A stretch of DNA of 64,000 nucleotides from Actinoplanes cyaneus (GTDB taxonomy: Bacteria; Actinomycetota; Actinomycetes; Mycobacteriales; Micromonosporaceae), in NCBI RefSeq assembly GCF_016862095.1, contig NZ_BOMH01000043.1, positions 62,001-126,000 on the forward strand. Reading direction: 5' to 3'. Position 1 is the stretch's first letter. Each line of letters starts with the position of its first letter. Below the pieces are notes generated by a model. It saw only the letters and a list, made by a program, of their open reading frames with translations, did not search any database and was not told the origin of the DNA. Shown in pieces: positions 16,621 through 27,334 of the stretch. Position numbers and translations under genes: made by a program.

Positions 16621-16721
16621 GTCGGCAGCCTCCAACCCCGGACGCCCCCCGGATGATCATGAAGCAGGGGCCTGGCCAGCACCAATACGGCTGCTATCAC
16701 ATCATCCACCCGCCGCGAGAC

Positions 16722-16820
16722 TTATCCACACCAGCGAGCCGTCCACAGCCCACCCGCACGATCTTGTGATTCCGAACGACAATTCGGCTCGAGGAGGTGG
16801 CCCCCCAAGGGGAGGGTGGG
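16722..16820. promoter_or_regulatory. Composite block with paired DnaA-box-like sites (copy 1)
   Basis: TTATCCACA at 16722-16730 equals the E. coli DnaA-box consensus, and CCGTCCACA follows at 16739-16747, 17 bases start to start. Behind them come GATC (16760), CGACAAT (16777-16783), CCCCCC (16801) and GGAGGGTGGG (16811-16820). The same parts in the same order occur at 53409-53501. No dnaA gene or AT-rich unwinding region is near. Confidence 0.55.
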
Positions 16821-16878
16821 CTGACGGCTGGGGCTGGGTGGGCTGACGGCTGGGGAGTTGGTCGAGGTGGTCAGGTGA

Positions 16879-18327
16879 TCATTCTTCGGCGCCGCGGGCG
16901 ATGTTGCGCGCCATCCCGTTGAAGACGATGCCGTGGAAGGGCCAGACGGAGGCCCAGTAGAGGTGCCCCGCCAATCCCCGCGGAAGAAACACGGCCCGCT
17001 GGCGGTAGACCGAGCGCCCGTCCCCGTCCGCCTCAGCGCACATCTCCAGCCAGGCGCGGCCGGGCACCCGCATCTCGGCGCGCAACCGCAGCAGCGAGCC
17101 GGGCACGATCTCTTCGACCCGCCACCAGTCGAGCGCTTCGCCGACCCGCAGCCGGTCCTTGTCGCGGCGGCCCCGGCGCAGTCCGACGCCGCCGACCATG
17201 CGGTCGAGCCAGCCGCGGACGGACCAGGCGAGCGGGAACGAGTACCAGCCGTTCTCGCCGCCGACGCCTTCGATGACCCGCCACAGCCGCTCGGCGGGGG
17301 CGTGCACTTCGCGCTTGCGCTCGTCGGTGTAGATGCTGCCGCCGGACCAGGCCGGGTCGCTGGGCAGCGGTTCGGCGGAGGCGTCCCGGCCGGAGGCGCT
17401 GGACCAGCGGGTTTCGACGTTCGCGTCCCGGATCCGGCCGAGGGCGAGGCGCACCGACTCGTCGAAGCCGAGGGGCGCGGGGCCGGGCAGCAGCTCGGCC
17501 AGGTCGTTCTCGCGGGCGACGGCCTCGTGGACGAGGCTCGCGACCAGCGGGCGGGCGATCGCGTTCGGCACCGGGGTGACCAGGCCGACCCAGTGCGCGG
17601 AGAGCCACGGGCTGAGCACCCGGGTCGGCACGATGATCCGGCGGGGGAGTCCGGCGACCCGGGCGTAGTGGCGCATCATCTCGGCGTACGTCAGGACGTC
17701 CGCGCCGCCGATGTCGAAGCCGCGGTGCACCTCCGGTGGCAGCGCGGCGGCGTCGATGAGGTAGCGGAGCACGTCGCGGACCGCGATCGGCTGGATCCGG
17801 TTGTCCACCCAGCGGGGGCAGACCATGGCCGGCAGCCGTTCGGTGAGGTAGCGGAGCATCTCGAACGACGCCGACCCGGAACCGATGATCACGGGGGCGC
17901 GCAGTACCGCGGTGGGCACGCCGCTGGCCAGCAGGATCCTGGCGACCTCGGCGCGGGACCGCAGGTGCGGTGAGGGCCGGTCGCCGGGCGGCGGCTCGGG
18001 GCCGCCCAGGTAGATGATCCGGCGGACCCCGGCGGCCCGGGCCGCGGCGGCGAAGTTGGCGGCCGCCTCCCGGTCGCGGCGTTCGAAGTCGTGCTGGCCG
18101 AGCGAGTGCATCAGGAAGTACGCCACCTCGATGCCCTCGAAGGCGGCCGGCAGCGTGGCAGGGTCGCCGAGGTCGGCTTCGGCGATCTCCACCTGGTCGG
18201 CCCAGGGGACGTCGCGCAGCCGGGCCGCGCTGCGGGAGAGGCAGCGCACCTGATGACCGGACTCGACCAGTCTCGGCGCCAGTCGCCCGCCGATGTACCC
18301 GGTTGCTCCTGTGACAAGACAACGCAT
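16879..18327 (-). CDS. NAD(P)-dependent SDR-family protein with C-terminal DUF2867 domain
   Basis: The N-terminal half of this 482-residue protein is an atypical short-chain dehydrogenase: the dinucleotide motif VTGATGYIGG lies at residues 5-14, with ADL near 55 and a YLGG segment, but no clear YxxxK catalytic pair. The second half (about 330-480) has the DUF2867 lipid-binding-like fold with ERLWRVIEGVGGENGWY and SVWPFHGIVF. The family is widespread in actinobacteria and cyanobacteria with no firmly known reaction. ATG at 18327 is chosen since the dinucleotide motif follows immediately; an in-frame codon at 18429 would overlap the glyA leader. It diverges from glyA. Confidence 0.85.
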   Translation of the reverse strand: MRCLVTGATGYIGGRLAPRLVESGHQVRCLSRSAARLRDVPWADQVEIAEADLGDPATLPAAFEGIEVAYFLMHSLGQHDFERRDREAAANFAAAARAAGVRRIIYLGGPEPPPGDRPSPHLRSRAEVARILLASGVPTAVLRAPVIIGSGSASFEMLRYLTERLPAMVCPRWVDNRIQPIAVRDVLRYLIDAAALPPEVHRGFDIGGADVLTYAEMMRHYARVAGLPRRIIVPTRVLSPWLSAHWVGLVTPVPNAIARPLVASLVHEAVARENDLAELLPGPAPLGFDESVRLALGRIRDANVETRWSSASGRDASAEPLPSDPAWSGGSIYTDERKREVHAPAERLWRVIEGVGGENGWYSFPLAWSVRGWLDRMVGGVGLRRGRRDKDRLRVGEALDWWRVEEIVPGSLLRLRAEMRVPGRAWLEMCAEADGDGRSVYRQRAVFLPRGLAGHLYWASVWPFHGIVFNGMARNIARGAEE

Positions 18328-18449
18328 GCTCTGTTCCCCCGCGGCGGAAAATCCGACTGACCCGATTACTGAAGACTGTGCCCATAATCGAGGCACTTCA
18401 GCCATATGCTCGTTCCAGGCCGCGTTCACCGAGCTCGGGGGAGGCCCAG

Positions 18450-19739
18450 GTGAGCACCTTCTGGGGACCGGACTTCGCCGCGCTCGAGCGCGACGACCCG
18501 GAGATCGCCGACGTGCTCCTCGACGAGCTGACCCGGCAGCGGGACACGCTGAACCTGATCGCCGGGGAGAGCTTCACCTCTCCGGCCGTGCTGGCCGCGC
18601 TCGGCTCGACGCTGGCGAACAAGTATGCCGAGGGTTATCCGGGCAACCGCTATTACGGCGGGTGTGCCCAGGCGGACCGGGCCGAGGAGCTGGCGGTCGC
18701 GCGGGCGAAGGAGCTGTTCGGCGCGGAGCACGCCAACGTGCAGCCGCATTCCGGGGCGTCGGCGAACCTCGCGGCGTACGCGGCGCTGGCCGAGCCCGGC
18801 GACCCGGTGCTGGCCATGGGCCTGCCGCACGGCGGGCACCTGACCCATGGGAGCCGGGCGAACTTCTCCGGGAAGTGGTTCCATCCGATCTCGTACCGGG
18901 TGGACCCGCTCACCGAGCTGATCGATTACGACGAGGTACGTGATCTTGCGCTCGCGCACCGGCCGAAACTGATCATCTGTGGGGCGACGTCGTACCCCCG
19001 CTTGATCGATTTTGCCCGGTTCCGGGAGATCGCCGACGAGGTCGGCGCCTACCTGCTGGTCGACGCGGCGCACTTCATCGGGCTGGTGGCCGGGCGGGCG
19101 ATCCCGTCCCCGGTGCCCTGGGCCGACGTGGTCACCTGCACCACCCACAAGGCGTTGCGCGGGCCCCGGGGCGGCATGATCCTCTGCCGTACGGAGCTGG
19201 CGCAGCGCGTCGACAAGGCGGTCTTCCCGTTCGCGCAGGGCGGCCCGATGATGCACGCGGTCGCGGCCAAGGCGGTGGCCCTGCGCGAGGCGGGCTCACC
19301 GGAGTTCCGGGGGTACGCTTCGCAGACCGTGCGCAACGCATCCGCGCTCGCCTCCTGGCTGACCGCTGAGGGGATGCGCCCGGTGACCGGTGGCACCGAC
19401 ACCCATCTCGCCGTGCTCGACCTGCGCGAGCTGGGCGTCAGCGGCCGGGAGGCGGAGGCGCGCTGTGCCGCCGCCGGGATCGCGCTGAACAAGAACGCCA
19501 TTCCGTACGATCCCGAGCGTCCCGCTGTGGCGTCCGGGATCCGGGTCGGCGCGCCGAGTGTCACCTCGCAGGGTATGCGGGAGACCGAGATGCGCCGGGT
19601 AGCGGAGCTGATCGGCGTGGCGGTGCGGTGCGATCCGGAGACGGCCGACGGGGTGTCCCGGCTGGCCGCAGTCGGCGAGGAGGTGACCGGCCTGGTGCGG
19701 CGCTTCCCGTTCTACGTTGACCAGGAGGTCATGGCATGA
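18450..19739 (+). CDS. glyA: Serine hydroxymethyltransferase
   Basis: This PLP enzyme interconverts serine and glycine and charges tetrahydrofolate with one-carbon units. The 429-residue protein has NLIAGESFTSPAVL, the NKYAEGYPGNRYYGG signature and the PLP-binding lysine in TTHKALRGPRGG (Lys234). GTG at 18450 follows GGGGGAGG by 6 bases and is preferred to the upstream ATG at 18378. The stop overlaps the start of the atpI-like gene (ATGA), so the ATP synthase cluster is partly coupled to glyA. Confidence 0.94.
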   Translation: MSTFWGPDFAALERDDPEIADVLLDELTRQRDTLNLIAGESFTSPAVLAALGSTLANKYAEGYPGNRYYGGCAQADRAEELAVARAKELFGAEHANVQPHSGASANLAAYAALAEPGDPVLAMGLPHGGHLTHGSRANFSGKWFHPISYRVDPLTELIDYDEVRDLALAHRPKLIICGATSYPRLIDFARFREIADEVGAYLLVDAAHFIGLVAGRAIPSPVPWADVVTCTTHKALRGPRGGMILCRTELAQRVDKAVFPFAQGGPMMHAVAAKAVALREAGSPEFRGYASQTVRNASALASWLTAEGMRPVTGGTDTHLAVLDLRELGVSGREAEARCAAAGIALNKNAIPYDPERPAVASGIRVGAPSVTSQGMRETEMRRVAELIGVAVRCDPETADGVSRLAAVGEEVTGLVRRFPFYVDQEVMA

Positions 19740-20236
19740 GCGGATCGGACGCGGCCCCCGTGGCGGCGACTCCGGGCGCCTTCGGGGAGATCCCGGGCGC
19801 ACCGGAGAAGGACTTCGATCCTCCGCTGCCCGATCTGCCGCCCCTGCCGAAGGACCCGCGCTGGAAGGTCGAGCACCTCGGCTTCCTCACCGCGGTCTCG
19901 TTCGCGCTGCTGCTCTGCGCGGCCTCGGTCGGTTTCCTGGTCAGCGGGCCGACCGCCGCGTTCGCCGCGGCCGCCGGCGTGATGATCGTCCTGGTGAGCC
20001 ACACGTTGACGACCTTGGTGGTGGCCTGGGCCGACACCGTGCGCCCGGCTCTGGTGATGCCGCTGGGGATGTTGACGTATGTCGTCAAATATTCTTTGCT
20101 GGGAATTATCCTGGCGGTTGGTGTCTCGTCCGATTGGTCGGGAAAGAAGGCGCTCGGCCTCGGGGTCGTCGCGGGGGTGGTGGTCTGGACGGGTGTGCAG
20201 GCCTGGTGGGTGACGCGCCGGACGCTCCGGCAGTGA
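19736..20236 (+). CDS. Four-helix membrane protein, AtpI-like
   Basis: The 166-residue protein has a proline-rich N-terminus of 40 residues and four predicted membrane helices (about 48-69, 73-98, 104-128, 137-158). Size, topology and position ahead of the ATP synthase genes match the AtpI family, which helps assemble the Fo c-ring or carry ions. Sequence motifs alone are too weak to be sure. Translation is coupled to glyA by a 4-base overlap. A 210-base gap with a predicted promoter follows. Confidence 0.65.
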   Translation: MSGSDAAPVAATPGAFGEIPGAPEKDFDPPLPDLPPLPKDPRWKVEHLGFLTAVSFALLLCAASVGFLVSGPTAAFAAAAGVMIVLVSHTLTTLVVAWADTVRPALVMPLGMLTYVVKYSLLGIILAVGVSSDWSGKKALGLGVVAGVVVWTGVQAWWVTRRTLRQ

Positions 20237-20430
20237 TCCGACACCTGGGCGACGTCCCTGCTCAGTGGAGGTTTGGCTGCTCGACTGCCACGAACCGGTG
20301 ATGTGTCCCGCCGTGCCGTGTTCCGTTTTGGCGTGACAGGAGTACCGTGTCCTTCCAGTTGCGAGACCCCTGACGCCTGGACAACTACGGTTGTGCGGGG
20401 GGTCCCGCTCATCCTTGTATTTCCGGCTGA

Positions 20431-20436
20431 TATCGT
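20431..20436 (+). promoter_or_regulatory. Predicted -10 element of the ATP synthase operon
   Basis: TATCGT ends 10 bases before the ATG at 20447, and there is no ribosome binding site between them. This spacing implies a leaderless transcript. No clear -35 was found. Confidence 0.4.
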
Positions 20437-20446
20437 TCGGGCCGTC

Positions 20447-20680
20447 ATGACCGGCCAAGAACCCCCCCACGACAACCGCGGTGACGAAGGCCCTCCCCCG
20501 CCCGATACAGGTGCGGGCATGACGGCGGTCACCTACCTCATCGCGGGCATGTTGGTGTGGGGCGGGATCGGCTGGCTGGTCGACCACTACGTCGGCACCC
20601 CGGGCATCTTCACCGGCATCGGCTCGGTGCTCGGTATCGGCCTTGGTGTGTACCTCATCGTGCGCCGTCTCGGCGCCTGA
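20447..20680 (+). CDS. AtpZ/AtpI-type small membrane protein
   Basis: The 77-residue protein has a hydrophilic start (MTGQEPPHDN...) and two membrane helices (TYLIAGMLVWGGIGWLVD and FTGIGSVLGIGLGVYLIV), the layout of the AtpZ family (F0F1-ATPase subunit family). AtpZ proteins work with AtpI in Fo assembly or Ca/Mg transport. The ATG at 20447 is chosen because the family profile starts here and the frame upstream has no conserved sequence. atpB starts 16 bases after the stop. Confidence 0.75.
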   Translation: MTGQEPPHDNRGDEGPPPPDTGAGMTAVTYLIAGMLVWGGIGWLVDHYVGTPGIFTGIGSVLGIGLGVYLIVRRLGA

Positions 20681-20695
20681 CAGGAAAGGGCCCTG

Positions 20696-21484
20696 GTGAT
20701 CGCTCAGTCGGTGGTCCTCGCGGCGGAGTTCCCGCCCAGCGTCGAGGACTTCTACCTGCCCAGCATCCTGCCGTGGGGCGCCCACGACAATTACTGGTTC
20801 ACCAAGATCACGTTCCTGGTGTGGGTGGCGGTCGCGGCGATTATCATCTTCTTCCTGGTCTCGTACCGGAAGCCGGAACTCGTCCCGACCAAGAGGCAGT
20901 GGATCGCCGAGAGCATCTACGGCTTCGTGCGCAACAACATCGCGGTCGAGATGATCGGCCCGAAGGGTGTGGCCTTTGCGCCGTACCTGACGACGCTGTT
21001 CATGTTCGTCATTCTGAACAACTTCTGGGGCATCGTGCCGTTCGTGCAGCTCTCGCCGAACTCGCACATCGCATTCCCGGCAGTGCTCGCGGTCATCAGT
21101 TACGTGATGTTCATCTATGTCGGCATCCGGAAGCACGGCTTCTTCAAGTACTTCAAGAATGCTCTGATCCCGCCGGCGCCGGGGTTCATCCTGCCGCTGC
21201 TGATCCCGATCGAGTTCTTCTCGAACTTCCTGGTCCGGCCGTTCTCGCTGGCCGTTCGTCTGTTCGCCAACATGTTCGCCGGCCACATCCTGCTGCTGGT
21301 GTTCACGCTCGGTGGATTCGCGATGATCAGCGCTAATCCGCTGCTCGCCCCGGTGTCGGTCCTGTCCTGGGCGCTGAGCATCGCGCTGACCTTCCTCGAG
21401 TTCCTGGTGATCTGTCTCCAGGCATACGTCTTCACGGTGCTGACCGCGAGCTACGTCCAGGGCGCGCTCGCCGACGAGCACTGA
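20696..21484 (+). CDS. atpB: ATP synthase Fo subunit a
   Basis: Subunit a forms the proton half-channels next to the c-ring. The 262-residue protein has five to six membrane helices and the essential arginine in FSLAVRLFANMFAGH. AGGAAAGG precedes the GTG start. This is the first structural gene of the operon B-E-F-H-A-G-D. Confidence 0.96.
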   Translation: MIAQSVVLAAEFPPSVEDFYLPSILPWGAHDNYWFTKITFLVWVAVAAIIIFFLVSYRKPELVPTKRQWIAESIYGFVRNNIAVEMIGPKGVAFAPYLTTLFMFVILNNFWGIVPFVQLSPNSHIAFPAVLAVISYVMFIYVGIRKHGFFKYFKNALIPPAPGFILPLLIPIEFFSNFLVRPFSLAVRLFANMFAGHILLLVFTLGGFAMISANPLLAPVSVLSWALSIALTFLEFLVICLQAYVFTVLTASYVQGALADEH

Positions 21485-21564
21485 TTTTGCTCCACCTGTT
21501 TCGAGTCACACCCCGTTTGTCGTCCCGCGTGGCAGTCACGCGAGATACCAGGAGGAACTGAGAA

Positions 21565-21789
21565 ATGCCACTCGCCGAAGTTGTTGGTAGCACCGCCGCC
21601 ATCGGTTACGGCCTCGCCGCGATCGGCCCCGGCATCGGTGTTGGTCTGGTCTTCTCTGCTTACATCCAGTCCACCGCTCGTCAGCCGGAGTCGTCCCGCC
21701 TGACCCTGCCGTACGTCTGGATCGGTTTCGCCGTGGTCGAGGCGCTTGCCCTGCTGGGCATCGCGTTCGGCTTCGTCTGGGCCAAGTAA
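21565..21789 (+). CDS. atpE: ATP synthase Fo subunit c
   Basis: The 74-residue hairpin protein has the glycine motif GPGIGVG in helix 1, the RQPE loop, and the proton-carrying Glu59 in VVEALALLG. A Glu with no sodium-binding Gln/Ser pattern points to proton coupling. A good AGGAGG lies before the ATG, and a small hairpin (CGCGTG / CACGCG, 21526-21542) sits just upstream, which may help raise expression of this multi-copy subunit. Confidence 0.97.
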   Translation: MPLAEVVGSTAAIGYGLAAIGPGIGVGLVFSAYIQSTARQPESSRLTLPYVWIGFAVVEALALLGIAFGFVWAK

Positions 21790-21820
21790 GTAACTCCCTC
21801 AGCCTCGTTGGGAGGTCTCA

Positions 21821-22372
21821 ATGCTCACACTTCTGGCTGCTGAGGCCGCTGAAGAAGGCCACAACCCGATCATTCCCGCCTGGGAAGAGATCGTGGTCGG
21901 GTCGGTCGCCTTCGCGGTGCTCTGCTTCGTCCTGATGAAGTTCGTCTTCCCGCAGATGGAGAAGACGTTCCGCGCCCGCGTGGACGCGATCGAGGGCGGT
22001 ATCAAGCGTGCCGAGGCCGCCCAGGCGGAGGCGAACGAGCTGCTCGAGCAGTACCGTGCGCAGCTCGCCGAGGCCCGGACCGAGGCCGCTCGCATCCGCG
22101 ACGAGGCCCGGGCTGATGCCGAGGGCATCCGGCAGGACGTGCTCGCCAAGGCTCGCGAGGAGTCGGACCGCATCATCGCGGCCGGCAACGAGCAGCTCGC
22201 GACGCAGCGTCAGTCGATCGTCCGGGAGCTCCGTGCCGAGGTCGGCACGCTCGCGGTCGACCTGGCCGGCAAGATCGTCGGTGAGGCGCTGGCCGACGAG
22301 GCCCGCACCCGCGGCACCGTCGAGCGTTTCATCGCTGACCTCGACACCGCCGGCACGGCGGGCGGGCGCTGA
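21821..22372 (+). CDS. atpF: ATP synthase Fo subunit b
   Basis: One N-terminal membrane helix (about residues 24-45) is followed by a long, charged coiled coil up to about residue 150, typical of the peripheral stalk subunit b. Its length is 183 residues. GGGAGG lies before the ATG. The stop codon shares one base with the atpH start (TGATG). Confidence 0.95.
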   Translation: MLTLLAAEAAEEGHNPIIPAWEEIVVGSVAFAVLCFVLMKFVFPQMEKTFRARVDAIEGGIKRAEAAQAEANELLEQYRAQLAEARTEAARIRDEARADAEGIRQDVLAKAREESDRIIAAGNEQLATQRQSIVRELRAEVGTLAVDLAGKIVGEALADEARTRGTVERFIADLDTAGTAGGR

Positions 22373-23193
22373 TGGCGTCCGGCGTCACCAATCAGGCCTA
22401 CGGCGACGCGGCGGAGCGGCTTCACGCCGGCACCGCCGCGTCGACGGACGCGCAGCTGGTCACGGTCGCCGACGAGATTCTGTCGGTGGCCGGCCTGCTG
22501 CGGGGCCAGCCCCGGCTGCGCCGGGCGCTGACCGACCCGTCGCGGCCGGGCGACGACCGCTCGGACCTGTTCCGCTCGCTGCTGGCCGGCAAGGCCACCG
22601 CGGTGACCGTCGACGCGCTGGCCACACTCGTGGCCGGCCGGTTCTCCAAGCCCAGTGACCTGCTGGACGCGACGGAGCGACTGGGTGTCGACACCATGCT
22701 CGCCTCGGCGCAGAAGCAGGGCGTGCTGGCGGAGGTCGAGGACGAACTCTTCCGGTTCTCGCAGATCGTCTCCGGTACGCCGCAGCTCGCCGCCACGCTC
22801 AGTGACATCGGCGCTCCGGTCGCACCCCGGGCTAAACTTGTCGGGGATCTTCTCGACGGCAAGGCACAGGCGGTGACGGTCCGGCTCGTCCAGGTCGCGC
22901 TCGTGGGTTTCGGCGGCCGTGGTTTCGAGGCCTCGCTGAACCGGCTGGTCGAGGCGACCGCCGCTCGGCGCGACCGCGAGGTGGCGTATGTGACGGTTGC
23001 GAAGCCGCTCGGCGACGCCGAGGAGACCGCGCTGGCCGCCAAGCTGGCCGCGATCTACGGCCGTCAGGTCTCGCTGAAGGTGGACGTGAATCCCGCGATC
23101 ATCGGCGGTGTCAGCGTCCGCGTCGGCTCCGATCTCTACGACGGCACGATCCTGCGCCGGTTGAACGCCGCGAAGCAGGCGTTCGCTAAATAG
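22372..23193 (+). CDS. atpH: ATP synthase F1 subunit delta
   Basis: The 273-residue delta subunit links F1 to the b stalk. It is about 90 residues longer than the E. coli protein, which is normal for actinobacteria. The C-terminal region VSLKVDVNPAIIGGVSVRVGSDLYDGTI is split here by spacing but clearly the family signature (IGGVSVRVGSDLYDG). It is translationally coupled to atpF. Confidence 0.95.
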   Translation: MASGVTNQAYGDAAERLHAGTAASTDAQLVTVADEILSVAGLLRGQPRLRRALTDPSRPGDDRSDLFRSLLAGKATAVTVDALATLVAGRFSKPSDLLDATERLGVDTMLASAQKQGVLAEVEDELFRFSQIVSGTPQLAATLSDIGAPVAPRAKLVGDLLDGKAQAVTVRLVQVALVGFGGRGFEASLNRLVEATAARRDREVAYVTVAKPLGDAEETALAAKLAAIYGRQVSLKVDVNPAIIGGVSVRVGSDLYDGTILRRLNAAKQAFAK

Positions 23194-23269
23194 TCCTTTC
23201 CCCTCGATCTCCTGATCGAGAAGCCCCTCGGTGGCGGCGACGTCCCGAGCTAGACAGAGAAGGCAGAGG

Positions 23270-24835
<1,566 letters not shown>

Positions 24836-24837
24836 GC

Positions 24838-25770
24838 ATGGCTGCCGGTCAGGTACAGGCGCTGCGTCGGCGCATCCGCACCGTCAAGTCGACCAAGAAG
24901 ATCACCAAGGCGCAGGAACTCGTCGCCACCAGCCGGATCGCGAAGGCCCAGGAACGGGTCGCCGCCTCCCGGCCGTACTCGGAGGCGATCACCAAGGTGC
25001 TCGGCGCGCTGGCGTCGAACGCCTCGGTGGACAACCCGCTGCTGGTCGCGCGTGAGCGCGTCCGGCGGGCGGGCGTCCTGCTGATCACCAGTGACCGGGG
25101 CCTGGCCGGCGCCTACAACGCCAACGCCATCCGGACCGCCGAGCAGCTGATCGCTCAGCTGAAGTCGGAGGGCAAGGAAGTGGCGCTGTACGTGGTGGGC
25201 CGTAAGGGCGTCGGCTACTACCGGTTCCGCGGGCGGGACATCGCCGCCAGCTGGACGGGTTTCTCCGAGCGTCCGTCGTTCGCCGACGCCAAGAAGGTCG
25301 GCGACGCCCTGATCGAGGCGTTCGCGGCGGGTTCGGAGACCGAGGGCACCTTCGGTCCCGACGGCATCCCGGGCGTGGACGAGCTGCACCTGGTGAGCAC
25401 CGAGTTCAAGTCCCTGATGACCCAGCACGCGCAGGCGAAGCCGCTCGCGCCGGTCCAGGTCGAGGGACAGGACGAGGAGCCCGAGGGGCTGCGCCCGGCT
25501 TACGAGTTCGAGCCGGACGCCGACGAGCTGCTCGACGCGTTGCTGCCGAAGTACCTCAACACGCGGATCTACGCGGCGTTGCTGGACTCGGCGGCGAGCG
25601 AGTCGGCCTCCCGGCGACGGGCGATGAAGAGTGCGTCGGACAACGCCGACGACCTCCTCAAGCGGTACACGCGCGAGATGAACTCCGCGCGGCAGGCTGC
25701 GATCACCCAGGAAATCAGTGAGATCGTCGGCGGCGCCAACGCGCTGGCCGCGGCGGGAAGTGATGTGTGA
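24838..25770 (+). CDS. atpG: ATP synthase F1 subunit gamma
   Basis: The central rotor subunit has long N- and C-terminal helices (VQALRRRIRTVKSTKKITKA and MNSARQAAITQEISEIVGGA). Its 310 residues include the usual actinobacterial insertion (acidic stretch EGQDEEPEGLRPAYEFEPDADE around 215-240, given here only as a region). The stop overlaps the atpD start (TGATG). Confidence 0.96.
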   Translation: MAAGQVQALRRRIRTVKSTKKITKAQELVATSRIAKAQERVAASRPYSEAITKVLGALASNASVDNPLLVARERVRRAGVLLITSDRGLAGAYNANAIRTAEQLIAQLKSEGKEVALYVVGRKGVGYYRFRGRDIAASWTGFSERPSFADAKKVGDALIEAFAAGSETEGTFGPDGIPGVDELHLVSTEFKSLMTQHAQAKPLAPVQVEGQDEEPEGLRPAYEFEPDADELLDALLPKYLNTRIYAALLDSAASESASRRRAMKSASDNADDLLKRYTREMNSARQAAITQEISEIVGGANALAAAGSDV

Positions 25771-27212
25771 TGACTGCTGTTGCTGAGCCCACCAAGGCGG
25801 AGACCGCTGTCGGCCGTGTCGTCCGGGTCATCGGCCCGGTCGTCGACGTCGAGTTTCCCCGTGACGCCATGCCCCCGATCTTCAACGCGCTGCACGTCGA
25901 GGTCACCCTCTCCGAGGGCACCAAGACGCTGACGCTGGAGGTCGCCCAGCACCTGGGTGACAACCTGCTCCGCGCGATCTCGATGCAGCCGACGGACGGT
26001 CTGGTCCGCGGCAAGGAGGTCGTCAACACCGGCGCGCCCATCTCGGTGCCGGTCGGCGACGTGACCAAGGGCCACGTGTTCAACGCCCTCGGCGAGGTGC
26101 TCAACGTCGACCCGTCGACGCTGGACATCCAGGAGCGCTGGTCGATCCACCGCAAGCCCCCGGCGTTCGCGGACCTCGAGCCGAAGACCGAGATGCTGGA
26201 GACCGGCATCAAGGTGCTCGACCTGCTCGCGCCGTACGTGCGCGGTGGCAAGATCGGCCTGTTCGGCGGCGCGGGCGTCGGCAAGACCGTTCTGATCCAG
26301 GAGATGATCATCCGGGTCGCCCGTAACTTCGGTGGCACCTCGGTGTTCGCCGGCGTCGGCGAGCGCACCCGTGAGGGCAACGACCTCATCCTGGAGATGG
26401 ACGAGGGTGGCGTTCTGGACAAGACCGCGCTGGTCTTCGGCCAGATGGACGAGCCGCCGGGCACCCGTCTGCGGGTCGCCCTGACCGCGCTCACCATGGC
26501 GGAGTACTTCCGGGACGTCCAGAACCAGGAGGTGCTGCTCTTCATCGACAACATCTTCCGGTTCACCCAGGCCGGTTCTGAGGTCTCCACCCTGCTCGGG
26601 CGTATGCCGTCGGCCGTGGGTTACCAGCCCACCCTGGCGGACGAGATGGGTGAGCTGCAGGAGCGGATCACGTCGGTCCGTGGCAAGGCGATCACCTCGC
26701 TGCAGGCGATCTACGTGCCCGCCGACGACTACACCGACCCGGCGCCGGCCACCACCTTCGCCCACCTGGACGCGACCACCAACCTCGAGCGGTCGATCTC
26801 CGACAAGGGCATCTACCCCGCCGTGGACCCGCTGGCCTCCAGCTCGCGGATCCTGGCCCCGGAGTTCGTCGGCGCCGAGCACTACGCGGTCGCCCGTGAG
26901 GTCCAGCGGATCCTCCAGAAGTACAAGGACCTGCAGGACATCATCGCCATCCTCGGTATGGACGAGCTCTCCGAGGAGGACAAGGTCACGGTCGCCCGGG
27001 CCCGTCGCATCGAGCGGTTCCTGTCGCAGAACACCTACGCGGCGGAGCAGTTCACCGGCGTTCCCGGCTCGACGGTCCCGCTGAAGGAGACCATCGAGGC
27101 ATTCAAGAAGATCTCCGAGGGTGAGTACGACAACTACCCGGAGCAGGCCTTCTTCATGTGCGGCGGTCTCGAGGACCTGGAGAAGAACGCGCACGAGCTG
27201 ATGAAGGGCTGA
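25770..27212 (+). CDS. atpD: ATP synthase F1 subunit beta
   Basis: The catalytic subunit (480 residues) has the Walker A GGAGVGKTV, the catalytic Glu in GERTREGNDL, and the Walker B LLFIDNIFRF. The start is ATG at 25770, overlapping the atpG stop; a GTG three bases earlier is the alternative. It is followed by a strong terminator, so atpC is not on the same main transcript. Confidence 0.97.
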   Translation: MTAVAEPTKAETAVGRVVRVIGPVVDVEFPRDAMPPIFNALHVEVTLSEGTKTLTLEVAQHLGDNLLRAISMQPTDGLVRGKEVVNTGAPISVPVGDVTKGHVFNALGEVLNVDPSTLDIQERWSIHRKPPAFADLEPKTEMLETGIKVLDLLAPYVRGGKIGLFGGAGVGKTVLIQEMIIRVARNFGGTSVFAGVGERTREGNDLILEMDEGGVLDKTALVFGQMDEPPGTRLRVALTALTMAEYFRDVQNQEVLLFIDNIFRFTQAGSEVSTLLGRMPSAVGYQPTLADEMGELQERITSVRGKAITSLQAIYVPADDYTDPAPATTFAHLDATTNLERSISDKGIYPAVDPLASSSRILAPEFVGAEHYAVAREVQRILQKYKDLQDIIAILGMDELSEEDKVTVARARRIERFLSQNTYAAEQFTGVPGSTVPLKETIEAFKKISEGEYDNYPEQAFFMCGGLEDLEKNAHELMKG

Positions 27213-27242
27213 TCCCAGCCGTTCGCCACTTGCGACGAACAG

Positions 27243-27282
27243 GAAGCCGTGCCGGTGTCCACCGGCACGGCTTCTCGTTGTT
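27243..27282 (+). terminator. Intrinsic terminator after atpD
   Basis: A perfect 15-bp stem (27243-27257 and 27260-27274) with a two-base loop is followed by TCGTTGTT. It lies 30 bases after the atpD stop and separates atpD from the LCP gene and atpC. Confidence 0.8.
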
Positions 27283-27334
27283 CCGGGGGTGAATCGCGGG
27301 GGGAACGGCTCGACTGAGGGTTGGGGATCATCGG

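Larger units (their letters stand above)
16239..16878. other. 640-base convergent gap filled with repeats, no gene
   Basis: The gap lies between Sua5 (+) and the SDR gene (-). It consists of three tandem palindromic units (16257-16433), 2.5 copies of a different 70-bp repeat (16440-16620), a composite block with two DnaA-box-like sites (16722-16820) and two copies of GGTGGGCTGACGGCTGGGG (about 16816-16857). No open frame with protein-like composition was found. Confidence 0.75.
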
